64,000 nt of DNA from Anaeramoeba flamelloides. Taxonomy: Eukaryota > Metamonada > Anaeramoebidae. Under the pieces are notes generated by a model. That model was not told where the DNA came from. It ran no database searches and saw nothing but the letters and a program-made list of their open reading frames with translations. A program made the translations under genes and the position numbers. This document shows, piece after piece, positions 1-11,670 of this stretch (positions within the stretch are counted from its first letter, which is position 1; each line of letters opens with the position of its first letter). The stretch is from positions 6,138,001 to 6,202,000 of the forward strand of contig JANTQA010000029.1 in assembly GCA_027625915.1 (NCBI GenBank), given 5' to 3'.

Positions 1-1611
1 TTGATCGGATCGGTGCTGCTCACTGAAGTGGTGGCGTACGCCAGTAAGTTTCTTCCCTTTGCAAAGGAGATTTTGTCGACCAATTTGACTTCAATACCCC
101 TTCTGCCTAGCAGGGAGAAGCTTGGCGTTTCGTAAATACGAATTACATTATCGACACATTTGGCAAAAAATCGATCGTCGTGTGACCATGTAAATTCATC
201 AAAATCCTGTTGACCCTCAATTGGCTTCCCTTTGAACCAACGGAATTTGTTATATTTATTCAAATCCCAAACACATGTGTTAGGCTTCCCAAAGCTTGTT
301 TCATTTTTGTTATATGAAACCAAATAATTCTCCTTGGGCGAAAATTGGAAATGAGTGACGCCTGGGTGGAAAGCGGAATGTAATTCAACAAACTCTGGCC
401 CTCCAAATAATACTATTTCCTTCCCCTGTGAAAACAATTGGTTAGTATTGGATTCCCAGAAGGAAGGGTTTTTTTTGCCCTTTTCTTTTTCTTGTTCCTT
501 TTCCTTTTCCTTTTCCTTTTCTTTTTCTTTTTCTTTTTCCTTTTCTTTTTCTGTTTTTTGTTCTTCGTCATCCTCATCAATTGCGTTTATGTCCTTTTTA
601 GGCAAATATTCTTCTTCCTCTTCGGGGTAAAATTCATCAACAATGGCTACCAAAAATCTACCCAGGGGAGACCATTCGACAGTTAAAAAATCTAAGTCAA
701 CATATGCCACAGGTGGTAATTTCTTTTCTAATAAATCAACTAAAAAGACCTCGACTCGATCACCATACGAAACCATTAATTGGTCATAATCTAAGCTATC
801 AAAAATCCATTGATTTAATACTTTTGGATCAAAATATTCGGGATATTTTGGTTCCATGAACTCATTTGGGTATTGCTTTAAATCTTCGAGTTCAGAATAA
901 TCTACACATCTGAAGGTATGCTTTGCATCTAATTTCTTTCCCTCCAATTTTTTTTTGGCTTGTTGGGCTTCTTTTCCTGAAACAAACTCAACAATGGCTC
1001 CTCCTGTGGAATTTCCTTTTTCGTCAACAAATATTTCGACTCCATCTTTAACGAGTTTTCCTGCCTAAGTTGGTTTGGTGGAATTAAGTTTTTCATGAAA
1101 TGATTAGGTTTTTGAATTTTTTTGTTTTTTATTATTATTTAGGATATTATATGGAGAGATTAAATTTTTCATTAAAAAAAACAAAAAGAGATAATCAAAT
1201 TGTTTGTTTGTTTGGTATAAAAAAAAAAGGAAAAAGTAAATTATGTAATTAAAAAGAAAATTTGAAAAAAAGCTTTTTTTGATTTTAAAAAAGTAAATTG
1301 TTTTTTTTTGGTTTTTTTTTTCCAAGGCAAATTACCGAACCACAAAAAAAAAAAAAAATAAAAGAAAAAAGGAATACACTTACTTGTGGAAAAACTTTGG
1401 CTGACAAAACTAGTTTTAATTTTGGAACAAACTTTGCTGGTGCTACTGGTAAACCTACAACCAAAAGAAAAGATGAAAGATCTTCATTTTTTTTAAAGGT
1501 AGGTCTGTAATCTGGTAGTTTTTTTAATTCGTTTTTTAATTTTCTAATCTCTTTTTTAGTTGAGTCTTTTTTTGAGGAATGCTCTATTGACCTTCCAAAT
1601 AAACCGCTCAT
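1..1611 (-). CDS. eIF3b: Translation initiation factor eIF3 subunit B (5' part, runs off window)
   Basis: The eIF3b (PRT1) subunit is a scaffold of the eIF3 complex, which recruits mRNA to the 40S ribosome in the cytoplasm. Two exons are visible. Exon 1 is 1611-1384, starting MSGLFGRS. Exon 2 runs from 1064 off the left edge. The 319-base intron has a GTAAGT donor and a TTAG acceptor in phase 0. The joined product has an RRM (KLVKDGVEIFVDEKGNS then GGAIVEF), the linker FRCVDYSELEDL, then the start of the beta-propeller with VEWSPLGRFL, FTWSHDDRFFAK and YETPSFSLLG, all typical of eIF3b. A Lys/Glu repeat (about 481-556) interrupts a propeller loop. A more upstream ATG at 1668 gives a Phe/Ile/Leu-rich stretch that looks non-coding, so the MSG start is preferred. 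The C-terminal half lies outside the window. Confidence 0.9.
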
Positions 1612-4600
1612 TATTTCACTATATTTTTTTAAAAAGTAAGTAAAAATTAAAAAAAATAAAATGTTCAAACTTTATCTTGTAAGATATTTGAGACTGGTTT
1701 GAACAAAATTAAGAGATAACATATCTATGAGAATGTTTATTTGATCCAAGTGTTGGTTTTCAAGAATAAAATCCATTAATTATAAAAATCCAAAAACACT
1801 TTTGAAAAAGATTCACATGAAGGACAAAATAATCGCTTGGTCACAATCTCTCCAAACCCCACTTACTGGAGATCTCTTGATTTTTATTTACAGTGTGGAT
1901 TTTTAAAAGCCACATTATATAAACAAAACAAGTCTCATAATATAAGTGTATTCGGAATCATGATACTTTCAAAATGAAAAATATTGGATTTGACTCCACA
2001 CTTGTTAATGATTTTTTAGAGTCACAGTCTATTATTGGAATCAATTTAACCCAAAGATACTTTTTTTTTTGGACTTATAAAGGATCAAAGATTGCAATTG
2101 AAAATGCTCTTATTTATTTTTTTGAAACTCGTCTCTTTGTATTGTGTACCACATATAATTGTGTTTAAGGGTTAGTATTTTGTTAAAATGAAATTAAATG
2201 AAATCTTGTTAAGGGATAAACCTCTACCAAGTAGAAGTCTAAGTTCAAAGTAATTTATTATTGGGTGAAAATCATATTATTTCTACATGGATCAAATGTC
2301 TTTTTATAAATTAGATAATTAAAGTAGTGTTAAAAAAAAGTTGATTTCATTAATAGAGAGTGGTTCCTATTATTTATAAAAAACCCCAAAGAATTTTTGA
2401 AAAAAAATTCCATTGAGAGACAAATTTAAAGGTTAAACCAACAATATTAAGAATAAGGAGTTGTCAAATGTCTTTCTTAAATTTATCATGAAATGTTGAT
2501 TAATTGCCAAAAAATTAGGTTAGTTGCTCAAAAATACAATTGTTTTGAAAATTAAAGAATTAACTATTAAGATTATTTCCACAAATTCTTTTCACTTATT
2601 GGAAATCTATTGAAAATATAACTCACTTCTAAAAAGAAAATAAAACTAACCACCCTATATGTTTTTTATTATAATACTTTTTAAATCTTGGAATTCAGTA
2701 ATGTGAAAAAATTATAAATTTTATGTGGTTCGATATTTTTATTATTAAATACTAAATACTATTATTTTGTTTTTTATTTTTAGATTTGGAATAGGAATTT
2801 AAAATTTTTTTTCCAAAATTAACAATTATTAATTGTGATTTTGGTAAAAAATTCATAATTCATTGTTGAATAATAAACGTAATTGATTTTTTTTTTAAAG
2901 CTATTTGAACGAATTAGGTACTGATATCATTTCCATCCCATCCCAAATTACAACAAATCTCTAATTGAGACAAATTTTCGAGAAAAATAGTACCTAAAGA
3001 TTACCTTTGTTTTTCTTTTTTTTTTATATCTTTTTTTTTTTTTCTTTTTTTTTTGCAAAAGATCAAGTGGAAAAAAACAATCTTAGAAAAGATAAAATAA
3101 TCACTATGAAAATTGTGACTATGTTGTGTCTTTAAAAATGAATTTAATTATTGTTAAAAAATCTTATGTTCAACTTTTTTTCAGTGAAAGTTCAGTACTA
3201 AAAAATCGGTAATACTCATTTCAAAAATTGTGACTCTTTTTTTTAGTTTTTGGTTTTATTTTTTTTTAATTGTTAAAATATAAGATTTTTATACCTTTAG
3301 AATGATTTAAAAGTTAATTATTAATCAGATTTAGTTTTGTATTGTTCTTGTACATTGGAGGATATATTTTTTTTTTCAATTTATTATTTGAGGGGTGTGA
3401 CATTTTTAGTGATGGTAAATATATATAAATATTTATATATTTTTGTAAAAATATTTTTTTTTCATCAAAATTATCAATTTTTAAGAGTTATTACCATATT
3501 TTTATAAAATCAATCATTGGTATACATTTTTAATATAACAATATTATTTAGATATTGTTTCAAAAGATAAAATATAAACAGTTATATTTAATACTTTAAA
3601 TCTGTTAAAAACATATAAAGTAAAAATAAATAATAATTTAAAATTGATCATAGATCTTTTAATAAGAGAGTTATTAGCCCAGTAACCCCCCCCCAGCCCA
3701 TTTTTTTTATTAATCAAAATGAGAAAAATCCCATTGCTAATTCGGAAATTAGTAATAGATCCTATTGTAATTGTTTTTTCATCAAGTTACAAAAAATCAT
3801 TTTTTTACCCAATTTTGATAAAATAAAATATTAATCAATTAATCGATTAATAAAATCTAACCCTTAAATAATAATTTCTTGAAGAAAAAAATCTGATTTG
3901 AAATATTCTCATAATAAAACCTTAAAGTACTAAAAATATTCTATTGAATGATTTTATTAGAACAAAGTATTATATTTTTTCCCTTTTTTACTTAGTTCAT
4001 ATACTCACATTTGATAAGACAAAATTTGATTTCAAAATCAATACCCCAATTTCTAACATTTAAACTAAATTGAAATTATGTTTTTGCTTTTTTCAATTTT
4101 CATTCTTTTTCTTTCTCTTTTTTCTTATGAAAAAAAAACAAAAGATACTAATTCAATCCACAAACTATTCATCAAAAAAAACAAAAAAAACATTTTTTAT
4201 AAAAAAAATGAACCAATGATATTTACAAGAACTTTTCACAAAACAAGTTAATGCCATTTTTTTTTTTTTTGTAGAATCCACCCTTTTTTAAATTTCAATA
4301 AAAAATCTTAAACTTCATTAATTGTTTTTGATCAAATGAAAATTCAACTTCAAATCAATACAATCGAAAAAGTAAAATCATTTTTTTGAAGAGCAACTCA
4401 ATTGTAAAAAAAATCGGAAAGATCACAAAATATTATTTTTAAGTAACACCTCTTGTAAAAACAAAAATTTGATAATAAAAAAAAATATTTTTTATAGAAA
4501 AATGAAAAAAAATAAGTTTCTTAAATCCTTTAATTTAGGTTCTGGATTTGTCAAATTTATTTTTAAAATCGATTTTATATTTCAATAAAATAATTTTTTT

Positions 4601-4685
4601 AATTTTTTTTTTTTTACTTTTAAACGAAAATCTACGAATGTATTAAAAATATTTTCAAATTGATTTTCAAATTATGATTTTCAAA
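1612..4685. other. Gene-poor AT-rich spacer
   Basis: No convincing gene is seen. The stretch is A/T homopolymers with a C9 run at 3686-3694 and one copy of a dispersed repeat at about 3057-3425. The only ORF of note (1974-2168) has no recognisable protein features. Confidence 0.6.
3057..3425 (+). repeat. Dispersed repeat, family D copy 1
   Basis: This matches about 38237-38580 in the same orientation over roughly 350 bases with scattered substitutions. Shared anchors include GTTCAACTTTTTTTCAGTGA and the closing TTTTCAATTTATTATTT. In both places the repeat follows a long T-rich tract. No terminal inverted repeat or ORF was seen. Confidence 0.75.
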
Positions 4686-7600
4686 TTATAGGTATTTATT
4701 CTTTTTTTTCCACTCTGAAATTTCATTTTTTAATTGAATACAATCTTCGACATCCTCTATCGTCAAAGGGAGCCTAGTGTAAGGATCTGTTGGGTCGTTT
4801 AATAAGTGATGGTTTATTGCTGCCTTTTCCACTATTGTACCATTAGGCAATTTCACTGGGTTTGCCATTATCTCATATGTCAATTCACATAAAAATCTGT
4901 CTGGGACTGTAACTTGGTTATCCTGTATCTTTTGTGTTTTTAATTTCTCTTGTTGTTTAATTTTTTCGATATTATTAATATATTTTTTGAAATTTGGGAA
5001 AAGTTTACTTTTATAGCTTTTCTTTGTTTTCAATAAATCAAGAATTTTTAAAAATTTCGCATGATCATAGCAATGTGTATCGTTGGCAACCGATTGAACA
5101 AAGAAGTGGCTTTTTTCTAACAGTAAAGAAATTTCGACAAACCTCACTATGAAAATGTTATAATCAAATAATTGTAATAAATTATTGATTTTAAATTCGT
5201 TTTCTGTAACAAAGTCAAATAAATTTATGAGATTAAAATTGATACAGGAAACTAAGGAATTGATAATTTCCTTTGAAACCAGGATTTCTTTAAAGTCCGT
5301 CTTGGCGATCAATTTACTTAAGAAATCAAAATATAAGGGAAGAATTGAATGTAATCCGCTTAAATGGCGTTCTTGATTTTTCCTATAATTCTTGATTTCT
5401 ACAAATTGCGACTGCAATTGCCTTTTGATTATGATGCTTTGGGTACTGTCGATCTCCTTTTTGAATTTTTTTTCATCCTTGACCAATTGGACAATTTTTA
5501 TTGAGATTTCAAATGCCTGATTAAAAATTGAATCGAAATCGTTGACCAAAAAATGGGCAAATCTTAACAAGAGTTCATGGTTTTCGCATTCCTCGTTAAA
5601 TTGGCGTTGGTAGACGGCGAGATCTAAAAGCGATGACACCATTGTGATGTTGGCCGTTCTTAAATGCAATCTATCAAACACTTGGTTATTTGAGCCGGTG
5701 TATTCCACTTCAATGTAAAACATTAATAAGGAAAACATTAAATATCTGATTGAGAGCTCATTGCTTTTTGGCGAAACCAAATTGTTGCGTATTAGGGAGT
5801 ATATAACATTCAGCATTTTTGACCGTGTAAATGGGCTTTTGATAAAGCGTGGGCTACAAAATAAAGTTAAATAGAAATTAAACACTGGAATGAAATTTAC
5901 ACTTTTGATATACTTTGTGAAATTGTTAATATAAAATAGCATTATCGATGATGTGGAATTGATAAAAAATTCTGGTATGGTATGGAAATCCTTTGGCACG
6001 TTGTGTATTAACGGCAACCGGATCTCAAATTGGTGCGTGAAAATTTCTTGAATATTAATGTTAGGAATCGCCTTTTTTAAAATCCATGTGTTGAGTAAAT
6101 TGCAATAATTGAAAAACGAATTAATAAAATCTTCTTCAATTATCGAAAGTTCATAAGAAATTAATTTCTCTAATAGAAACGGTGTGCCATTCCCATCTAC
6201 GATCCCTAATTTTTTTTCTTGGCTATATTGTCTTCGTAATTTTTCATAATTTTGTAGTAATGGTTTTAATCCAAATTGGATTGATCTAATTGTTGAAAAA
6301 AATGTATAAGTGTTAAATTCTAATTTTTTTTTCTTTTCAATTTCTTTTTTCGTCTGTTTAGTCATTTCTAATTTTATTTCTTTTTCTTTTTCGGTTTCTA
6401 TTTTGGTTTCTTTTTCAATTTCTTCCTCTTTCTCTTTCTCTTTCTCTTTCTCTTTCTCTTCCTCTTCCTCTTCCTCTTTCTTTTCTGTTGTTTCTATTTT
6501 TTGATGATTATTCTCAATTTCTTCAGTAATAATCACATCTTCTTTTTCCAAAGTGTATTGACGAGATTTTTGCCTTCTTAATCTTTTTAACAGATTTTGG
6601 TTCCCTTGGTATTTTGCTAATTTATCATTACTTATCCATTTATGATCGGTGATTTCAATTGGCGAAAGCATTGGTTCATCTGAAAAGTTAAAAAATAAAG
6701 GATTTTCCTTTTGAAATAATTTATAATCAATTATGTTTTCAATTTCGTTATTTTGAGAATTAACTGATATTTCTTTTGACATTTTGAATAATATAAAACA
6801 AAAATTATAAATAAAGGAATCAGAACAGCCATCCTGGGAACTTTCCATTTCAAGTTCATAGGCCATTTGTGATCGGATACGATTGGCCTTTAAAACATAC
6901 AACACCCATTCCCAAAATTTGTTGCCTGTCTTTGGTCTTTTAATAAAATTCATAACCAAAGTGTATAAATTTTGTGTATATGGAGTAACAATGGATTGCT
7001 TCAAATTATTGATTTCGTTTGGGTAATGGTATTTGCCCTTCGTTTGTCTAATTTCAAATAAATAATCGATAATCTTTTTGTTTAAAATGGTGCTTTTAAA
7101 CAAAATCGGACCTAAAAACGAATTATGCTCAATCTCTAAATTAACTTTGATATTATTGTTTGTTAAATACTGGCTATTTAAAACTCCCGATTTCAAAAAG
7201 CATTTGGGATCTAATAGAATTTTCGGAATGAAATTTGAAAGGTCAACGACCGTGTTGGCAAGGGTGTTGATATTAGTAACCATCAACATTTTTTTTAACC
7301 CAGCTAAGGAATTTGGATAAAATGGGGTTGAAATTATGTAATTCCTTAATTCCTCGACTATTGTTAATGCAATTTCTTTATCATATCCCCCTATTTCGGG
7401 GTTTTTGATTAATTTCTTTATAAAATACACCCCAGAGTTTTTAATCAATGACTCACCCAGCTTTTCCAGGCTGCTAGCCTTCCCTGAAAATATACACGGT
7501 CTGAGAAGCGCTGTGCGATAATAAGTGATGATCAATTCATTGATCTTTTTGATTAAGACGCTCCTTGCTTTCCACAACTCTTTGATCACCTTTTGCTTTG

Positions 7601-8186
7601 TTTTTTGATTCATGCTTGCCAATTTTGCTAACTCGTCCCTGGACCTTTCATAGCATTGGCTGAGATAATTAAACACATTTATTTTATTTTGTGATTCAAA
7701 AACCTCAATTAAGATTTGATCGACAAAGCTCTCTAATTCATTTTCTTCGAAACTCTCAAGGTTCTGTTCAAAATATTTTTGTAATTTTGGTAATTGTTGA
7801 TACTGCTTGTAAGAAATAGTGAAATTCCGATTTTTTTGATCTCCTCTTGCTCTTTTCTTTTGCGATAAAAATTCAACTTCAAAGACCTTCATTAGAACTG
7901 TAAACTCCCAGTCGTAGTTTTTTGGTTTGGGCTTTTTTTTGTTATTATGATTTGCTTTGTTTTGTTGTGTTTTTTTGTCATGAAAGTGGTTCTTTTTATT
8001 TTGGCCTTCTTGTTGTTTTTCTTTTAGATTATCCAAACTAGCATTACCATTATCATTATTATCACTATTGTTATTCTTCTTATTCTTATTCGTCTTGTGA
8101 TCTCCCTTGAGAGAACCTGATTTTTTGGTTCCCTGTTTCTCCGTTTTTGGTTGTTTTTTTGTTGTTGGTTGGCTTTTTGGTAACAA
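4686..8186 (-). CDS. UFD2: Ubiquitin conjugation factor E4 (Ufd2/UBE4-like U-box ligase)
   Basis: E4/U-box E3 ligases extend ubiquitin chains on substrates, usually with Cdc48/p97. The ORF is a single exon of 1166 residues. Residues about 1-90 are a Lys/Asn/Gln-rich low-complexity leader. Residues about 200-1050 resemble the Ufd2 core, with the signatures LFCSPRFIKSPFTRSKMLNV and FYIEVEYTGSNNQVFDRLH. A Lys/Glu repeat sits at about 560-600. The C terminus (about 1090-1163) is a U-box: VPDRFLCELTYEIMANPVKL, then NGTIVEKAAINHHLL and DPYTRLPL. The length is near the family norm (Ufd2 is about 960, UBE4B about 1170-1300). No intron is needed. The ATG at 8186 is the first in frame. It is transcribed in the same direction as eIF3b but 3 kb away, so no joint regulation is implied. 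Confidence 0.93.
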   Translation of the reverse strand: MLPKSQPTTKKQPKTEKQGTKKSGSLKGDHKTNKNKKNNNSDNNDNGNASLDNLKEKQQEGQNKKNHFHDKKTQQNKANHNNKKKPKPKNYDWEFTVLMKVFEVEFLSQKKRARGDQKNRNFTISYKQYQQLPKLQKYFEQNLESFEENELESFVDQILIEVFESQNKINVFNYLSQCYERSRDELAKLASMNQKTKQKVIKELWKARSVLIKKINELIITYYRTALLRPCIFSGKASSLEKLGESLIKNSGVYFIKKLIKNPEIGGYDKEIALTIVEELRNYIISTPFYPNSLAGLKKMLMVTNINTLANTVVDLSNFIPKILLDPKCFLKSGVLNSQYLTNNNIKVNLEIEHNSFLGPILFKSTILNKKIIDYLFEIRQTKGKYHYPNEINNLKQSIVTPYTQNLYTLVMNFIKRPKTGNKFWEWVLYVLKANRIRSQMAYELEMESSQDGCSDSFIYNFCFILFKMSKEISVNSQNNEIENIIDYKLFQKENPLFFNFSDEPMLSPIEITDHKWISNDKLAKYQGNQNLLKRLRRQKSRQYTLEKEDVIITEEIENNHQKIETTEKKEEEEEEEKEKEKEKEKEEEIEKETKIETEKEKEIKLEMTKQTKKEIEKKKKLEFNTYTFFSTIRSIQFGLKPLLQNYEKLRRQYSQEKKLGIVDGNGTPFLLEKLISYELSIIEEDFINSFFNYCNLLNTWILKKAIPNINIQEIFTHQFEIRLPLIHNVPKDFHTIPEFFINSTSSIMLFYINNFTKYIKSVNFIPVFNFYLTLFCSPRFIKSPFTRSKMLNVIYSLIRNNLVSPKSNELSIRYLMFSLLMFYIEVEYTGSNNQVFDRLHLRTANITMVSSLLDLAVYQRQFNEECENHELLLRFAHFLVNDFDSIFNQAFEISIKIVQLVKDEKKFKKEIDSTQSIIIKRQLQSQFVEIKNYRKNQERHLSGLHSILPLYFDFLSKLIAKTDFKEILVSKEIINSLVSCINFNLINLFDFVTENEFKINNLLQLFDYNIFIVRFVEISLLLEKSHFFVQSVANDTHCYDHAKFLKILDLLKTKKSYKSKLFPNFKKYINNIEKIKQQEKLKTQKIQDNQVTVPDRFLCELTYEIMANPVKLPNGTIVEKAAINHHLLNDPTDPYTRLPLTIEDVEDCIQLKNEISEWKKKNKYL

Positions 8187-9539
8187 GTTATTTTGTGAAT
8201 AATATTTGTTTCTTTTTTCCCTTAATTCTATTATTTTTTTTGTTTTGTTTTTTAGTGTTTTAGAAAATGGTTGTGTTCAGACTGGTTGTTTCCTCTGGAT
8301 TTGAAATGTTAAAAAGGTTTAAAAACTTGTGAAAATAAGATACAAACCTTCATATGTCGGTAAATGTTTTTCATTTTTTATTTGGGGATTATTTGTTTTC
8401 TTTGTTGGATCGATACGGAAAATAAAATAGTACAACCTTAAAACAAAGCCCCAAAACCATTCAAAGAACTTCAACATTAGGTAGTAACCTGGTTAAAAAT
8501 TGTAAAAAATAATAAAATAAAGCAATTTAAGAAGAACAAAAAATGAATATGTAACTATTTTTGTTTTGAATATTGAAGGTTTTTTGTTTGAATCTTTGTG
8601 TCATGTTTTACATATAGTTTCATATCAAAGATTATAAATTTAGGTTTTTTTGTTGATGAATTAATGGTGATAAATGATTGAAAATGTATTTTAATGTTTT
8701 TGATTTATTTTCAATTTTTTAAAAATTGGAAACACCACCCCAAATGATTATGCAAAAAGGTTTTTGTCTGTATAAGTGTGAAGGTAATTTGTATAATTAG
8801 TTGATCTTTTCAAATTTCCTTGTAAGAATTGTTTTGATTTTTAAGTTATTGATTTTTATTAAATGGAAATTGTGTTGCAACTTTTTTGAAATTTATTAGT
8901 GTTCTGGGCAATCCAAATTCAATGTTCTCGAGGATTTGTGGGAAAATACACCAGTCTTTTATAATCATACAAGGGTTCTCGATTGAAAGAGATGAAAAAA
9001 AGTACAAAATTGAGATTATTTTTACATTTTGCAAGATAACATTTATATACATAAAACATGCAAGATTGTAAAGAACAAAAATAAAGAAAAATTTAAAATC
9101 ATTTTTTACACTATAAACATTACCATCTCAGTTGATTTTGAAGTATATTTAGACATACCCAACTTTATACATTTCCAAACACAATAAAAAACATTATACA
9201 ATCTATAGAAAACAAAACCAATTGGAATCCCTTAAGTTTATGTTAAGAAAATCTATTAGGATTGGGGTGTCTATATATTTTGTAAATTATATATTTGTTT
9301 ATTTTGTGACTCTTGTAGATGTTGATAATATATTATTAGATTTTAATTCGATCTACGAAATTAATTTCAGTTGTTAATACTATAATTAATTAAATTGTAA
9401 TTGTTGTAAATTCTAAGGTGTTAGTGATGTTAAATGGCACTATCCGGTTCCAAAAAGTCACTAAATGTTTTTAAAATCAATAAATATTGAACTAAGTACA
9501 ACCATAGTTTTTTTTATAAAAAGAAAAATTGTTAATGTA
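8187..9539. other. AT-rich spacer upstream of the E4 ligase
   Basis: This holds the 5' flank of the E4 ligase gene. Two short opposing ORFs around 8846-9071 overlap on opposite strands and show no family features. Nothing else is supported. Confidence 0.5.
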
Positions 9540-10029
9540 TATTAGGGAAAAAAATACCGGACAAGAAAAAAATCCCGGACAAGATTTTTAATTGTGAATA
9601 TTAGTAAAATTTTTGTCTAATTTCAATGAAATCCTTATTATAAATAACCAATTTTTTTATGAGATTAGTAATAAACCTACCTAAAGTTCATCAAAGTAAG
9701 GTGTCTCTAGAATACTTGGGTAATTGTTCGATAGCCTAATGTTGATCAACTTTTTTTGAAAAACAATCCAGTTTTATAGAGGTTTACTAGAGTTTGGAAA
9801 ATGATAATTTTTCTTCTTGTTTTTTGATTGATTGAATGGTGTTTTGAACAAGTGTGATTTCACCAATCATCATTCTAATAAGTGGGGGGGTTATAATTGA
9901 AAAAGTTCGATTCTTAAAAAAAAGGAATTTGATTTTAAATAGCTGAAATTACATAATAATTTGACTAATATTCACAATTAAAAATCTTGTCCGGGATTTT
10001 TTTCATGTCCGGTATTTTTTTCACTGCTC
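9540..10029. mobile_element. Family A non-autonomous inverted-repeat element, copy 1
   Basis: The 490-base element is flanked by TA on both sides (9538-9539 and 10030-10031). The left end reads AGGGAAAAAAATACCGGACA and the right end is its inverted counterpart ending TCCGGTATTTTTTTCACTGC. The inverted arms continue inward through TTTTTAATTGTGAATATTAG. The internal sequence matches copies 2 and 3 (for example AGTAATAAACCTACCTAAAG) but has no ORF. TA duplications and long TIRs suggest a MITE of the Tc1/mariner superfamily; that assignment is inference. Confidence 0.85.
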
Positions 10030-10089
10030 TAGGACAAATTCTAAATTGTTTTTTCCTGATTTATTTTGATATATTTTCCCTTTAGTTAA

Positions 10090-10242
10090 GGATTACAATC
10101 CCTGAAATTTGAAAAAAGATTATCTTTTGTAGGGTGTGGTGAGTTATCGATTTGGTTCTTAGCTGATGGATCTTGTACTTGGAATGGATTTTAATAGTGG
10201 TTCAAAATGGTAATTTTTTGATAATTTCAGGGATTGTAATCC
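10090..10242. mobile_element. Short TTAA-associated palindromic element (family E, mini copy)
   Basis: The ends GGATTACAATCCCTGAAATT and AATTTCAGGGATTGTAATCC are perfect inverted repeats. TTAA precedes the left end (10086-10089) and TTAC, one change away, follows the right. The interior (AAAAAAGATTATCTT, TTTTAATAGTGGTTCAAAA) is homologous to the 626-base element at 58188-58813, so this is a shortened relative. Confidence 0.75.
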
Positions 10243-10298
10243 TTACTTCTTAACTAGAAAATTTTTATTATTTTTCGATCTTTTTATAGAACCAGATA

Positions 10299-10478
10299 TA
10301 GTCAGTTCCACTCTTAAGGCACAAAACCTTCATGGGAATTTGAGAAATAATATTTGTTTAAATTGTGGATCATTTTTTGGAATTTTTTTTTTTTGAAAAA
10401 AAAAATTATTTTACTAGAATTTGAATAAAGTGCCTTAAATTTCGTTGAAAGTTTGTGCCTTAAAAGTGGAACCGACTG
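10299..10478. mobile_element. Family B mini-element (CAGTC ends), copy 1
   Basis: The 180-base element is flanked by TA at 10297-10298 and 10479-10480. The left end TAGTCAGTTCCACTCTTAAG pairs with the right end TTAAAAGTGGAACCGACTG. Internal inverted motifs AAGGCACAAA and TTTGTGCCTT are shared with the copies at 44466 and 56551. There is no ORF. TA plus CAGT ends is a Tc1/mariner-like signature. Confidence 0.82.
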
Positions 10479-11670
10479 TATTTTTTTTATATAAATTGAC
10501 AATAAGTATTTAGAAGTGTATAAGGTTTATTTATTGAGTTGGTGTGTTTTTTTAAAAAAGGTTCTTCAAGTTTGTGATGACACAACCCTAAACAAAGTAT
10601 TTTGAATACTGTCTTTTTCCAATTAAAATTAAAAAATTTTATTTCAGTTTCTCGACTATTCATCTAACGATTCTCTTAATCCAAGAAAAAAAAAAGGTAT
10701 CTTCACAAGATTATTTGATCATGATCAACCTTGATTTTTCTTAACTTCATTTTTGAAGCTTTGAGATAAAATATATCGTTTAAAATTTGGAAATAACAGT
10801 AATTGAAAAAAGATAATCTTGTCATTTTCGAATATTTACAAATTAAAAATTTTGATTTCAACTTCATCAATGTTATTCATCAAATTGAAAGTTAAAAAAC
10901 CAAAAGATCTTGACAAAAGACATTGATAATGATATTTCTAATTACTATTTTTGCTCTTCATTCTTGAACTTTGGATCTAAAGGTGTATTTCTAATTTGAA
11001 ACCAAGAGACAGTTAAAATTTTTAAAATACCACTTGATCTAGCCACAATGACTCAAAATATATAAACCAATTTAAATCAAAGAATAGATCAAAACGAGTT
11101 TCTGTCATTTTTATTGGAGATTATAGATTTCAAACGTTAATTTTCACACTACCAAAAAAAACTTATCTTTTTAAACTGATACATATTTTTAACCACTTAA
11201 AAGTGTTTGTTCGAGAACTGGTTTTTGAATATTCCAAAAAATAAATTGAGCAAAAGTTATTCAAGTTCTTAATTTCTTGTTATCTCAAAACATAAACATT
11301 TATGAACCAAAAAAAAAATTGTGTTGTTCACTAACCATCAGACTCCTTGAGCAAATAAATTTACAAAAGATTTCAAAATTTTTTATTGTAAAAAAAGAAG
11401 CAAAACTCCAAAAAATAATTTTTTTGAAGAACAAATTACAAACAAAATAAAATTACCAAGTGGCAAAAAATACAACCAAATTCTTATTTTAAGTTCATAT
11501 TTTTTTTCAAAAATTTTGAAGAGATCTACAAAACAAATCTTAAATCCCAAAATGAAAACGCCAATAACAGAAATGTTGTTTTTCAGATTCTCCAAACCTT
11601 TGATTGTAAGAATTTACAAATTGAGAATTTTTCATTTTTTTAAAATAACTTTCTATTTCAGTCAATTTTA
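10479..11670. other. AT-rich spacer upstream of G-beta
   Basis: No gene is recognised. Short ORFs on the minus strand at 11383-11764 overlap the first G-beta exon and are shadows. Confidence 0.5.

Noticed and set aside
1974..2168. 64-codon ORF near the eIF3b gene
   Set aside because: It has no recognisable motif or homologous feature and sits in AT-rich spacer.
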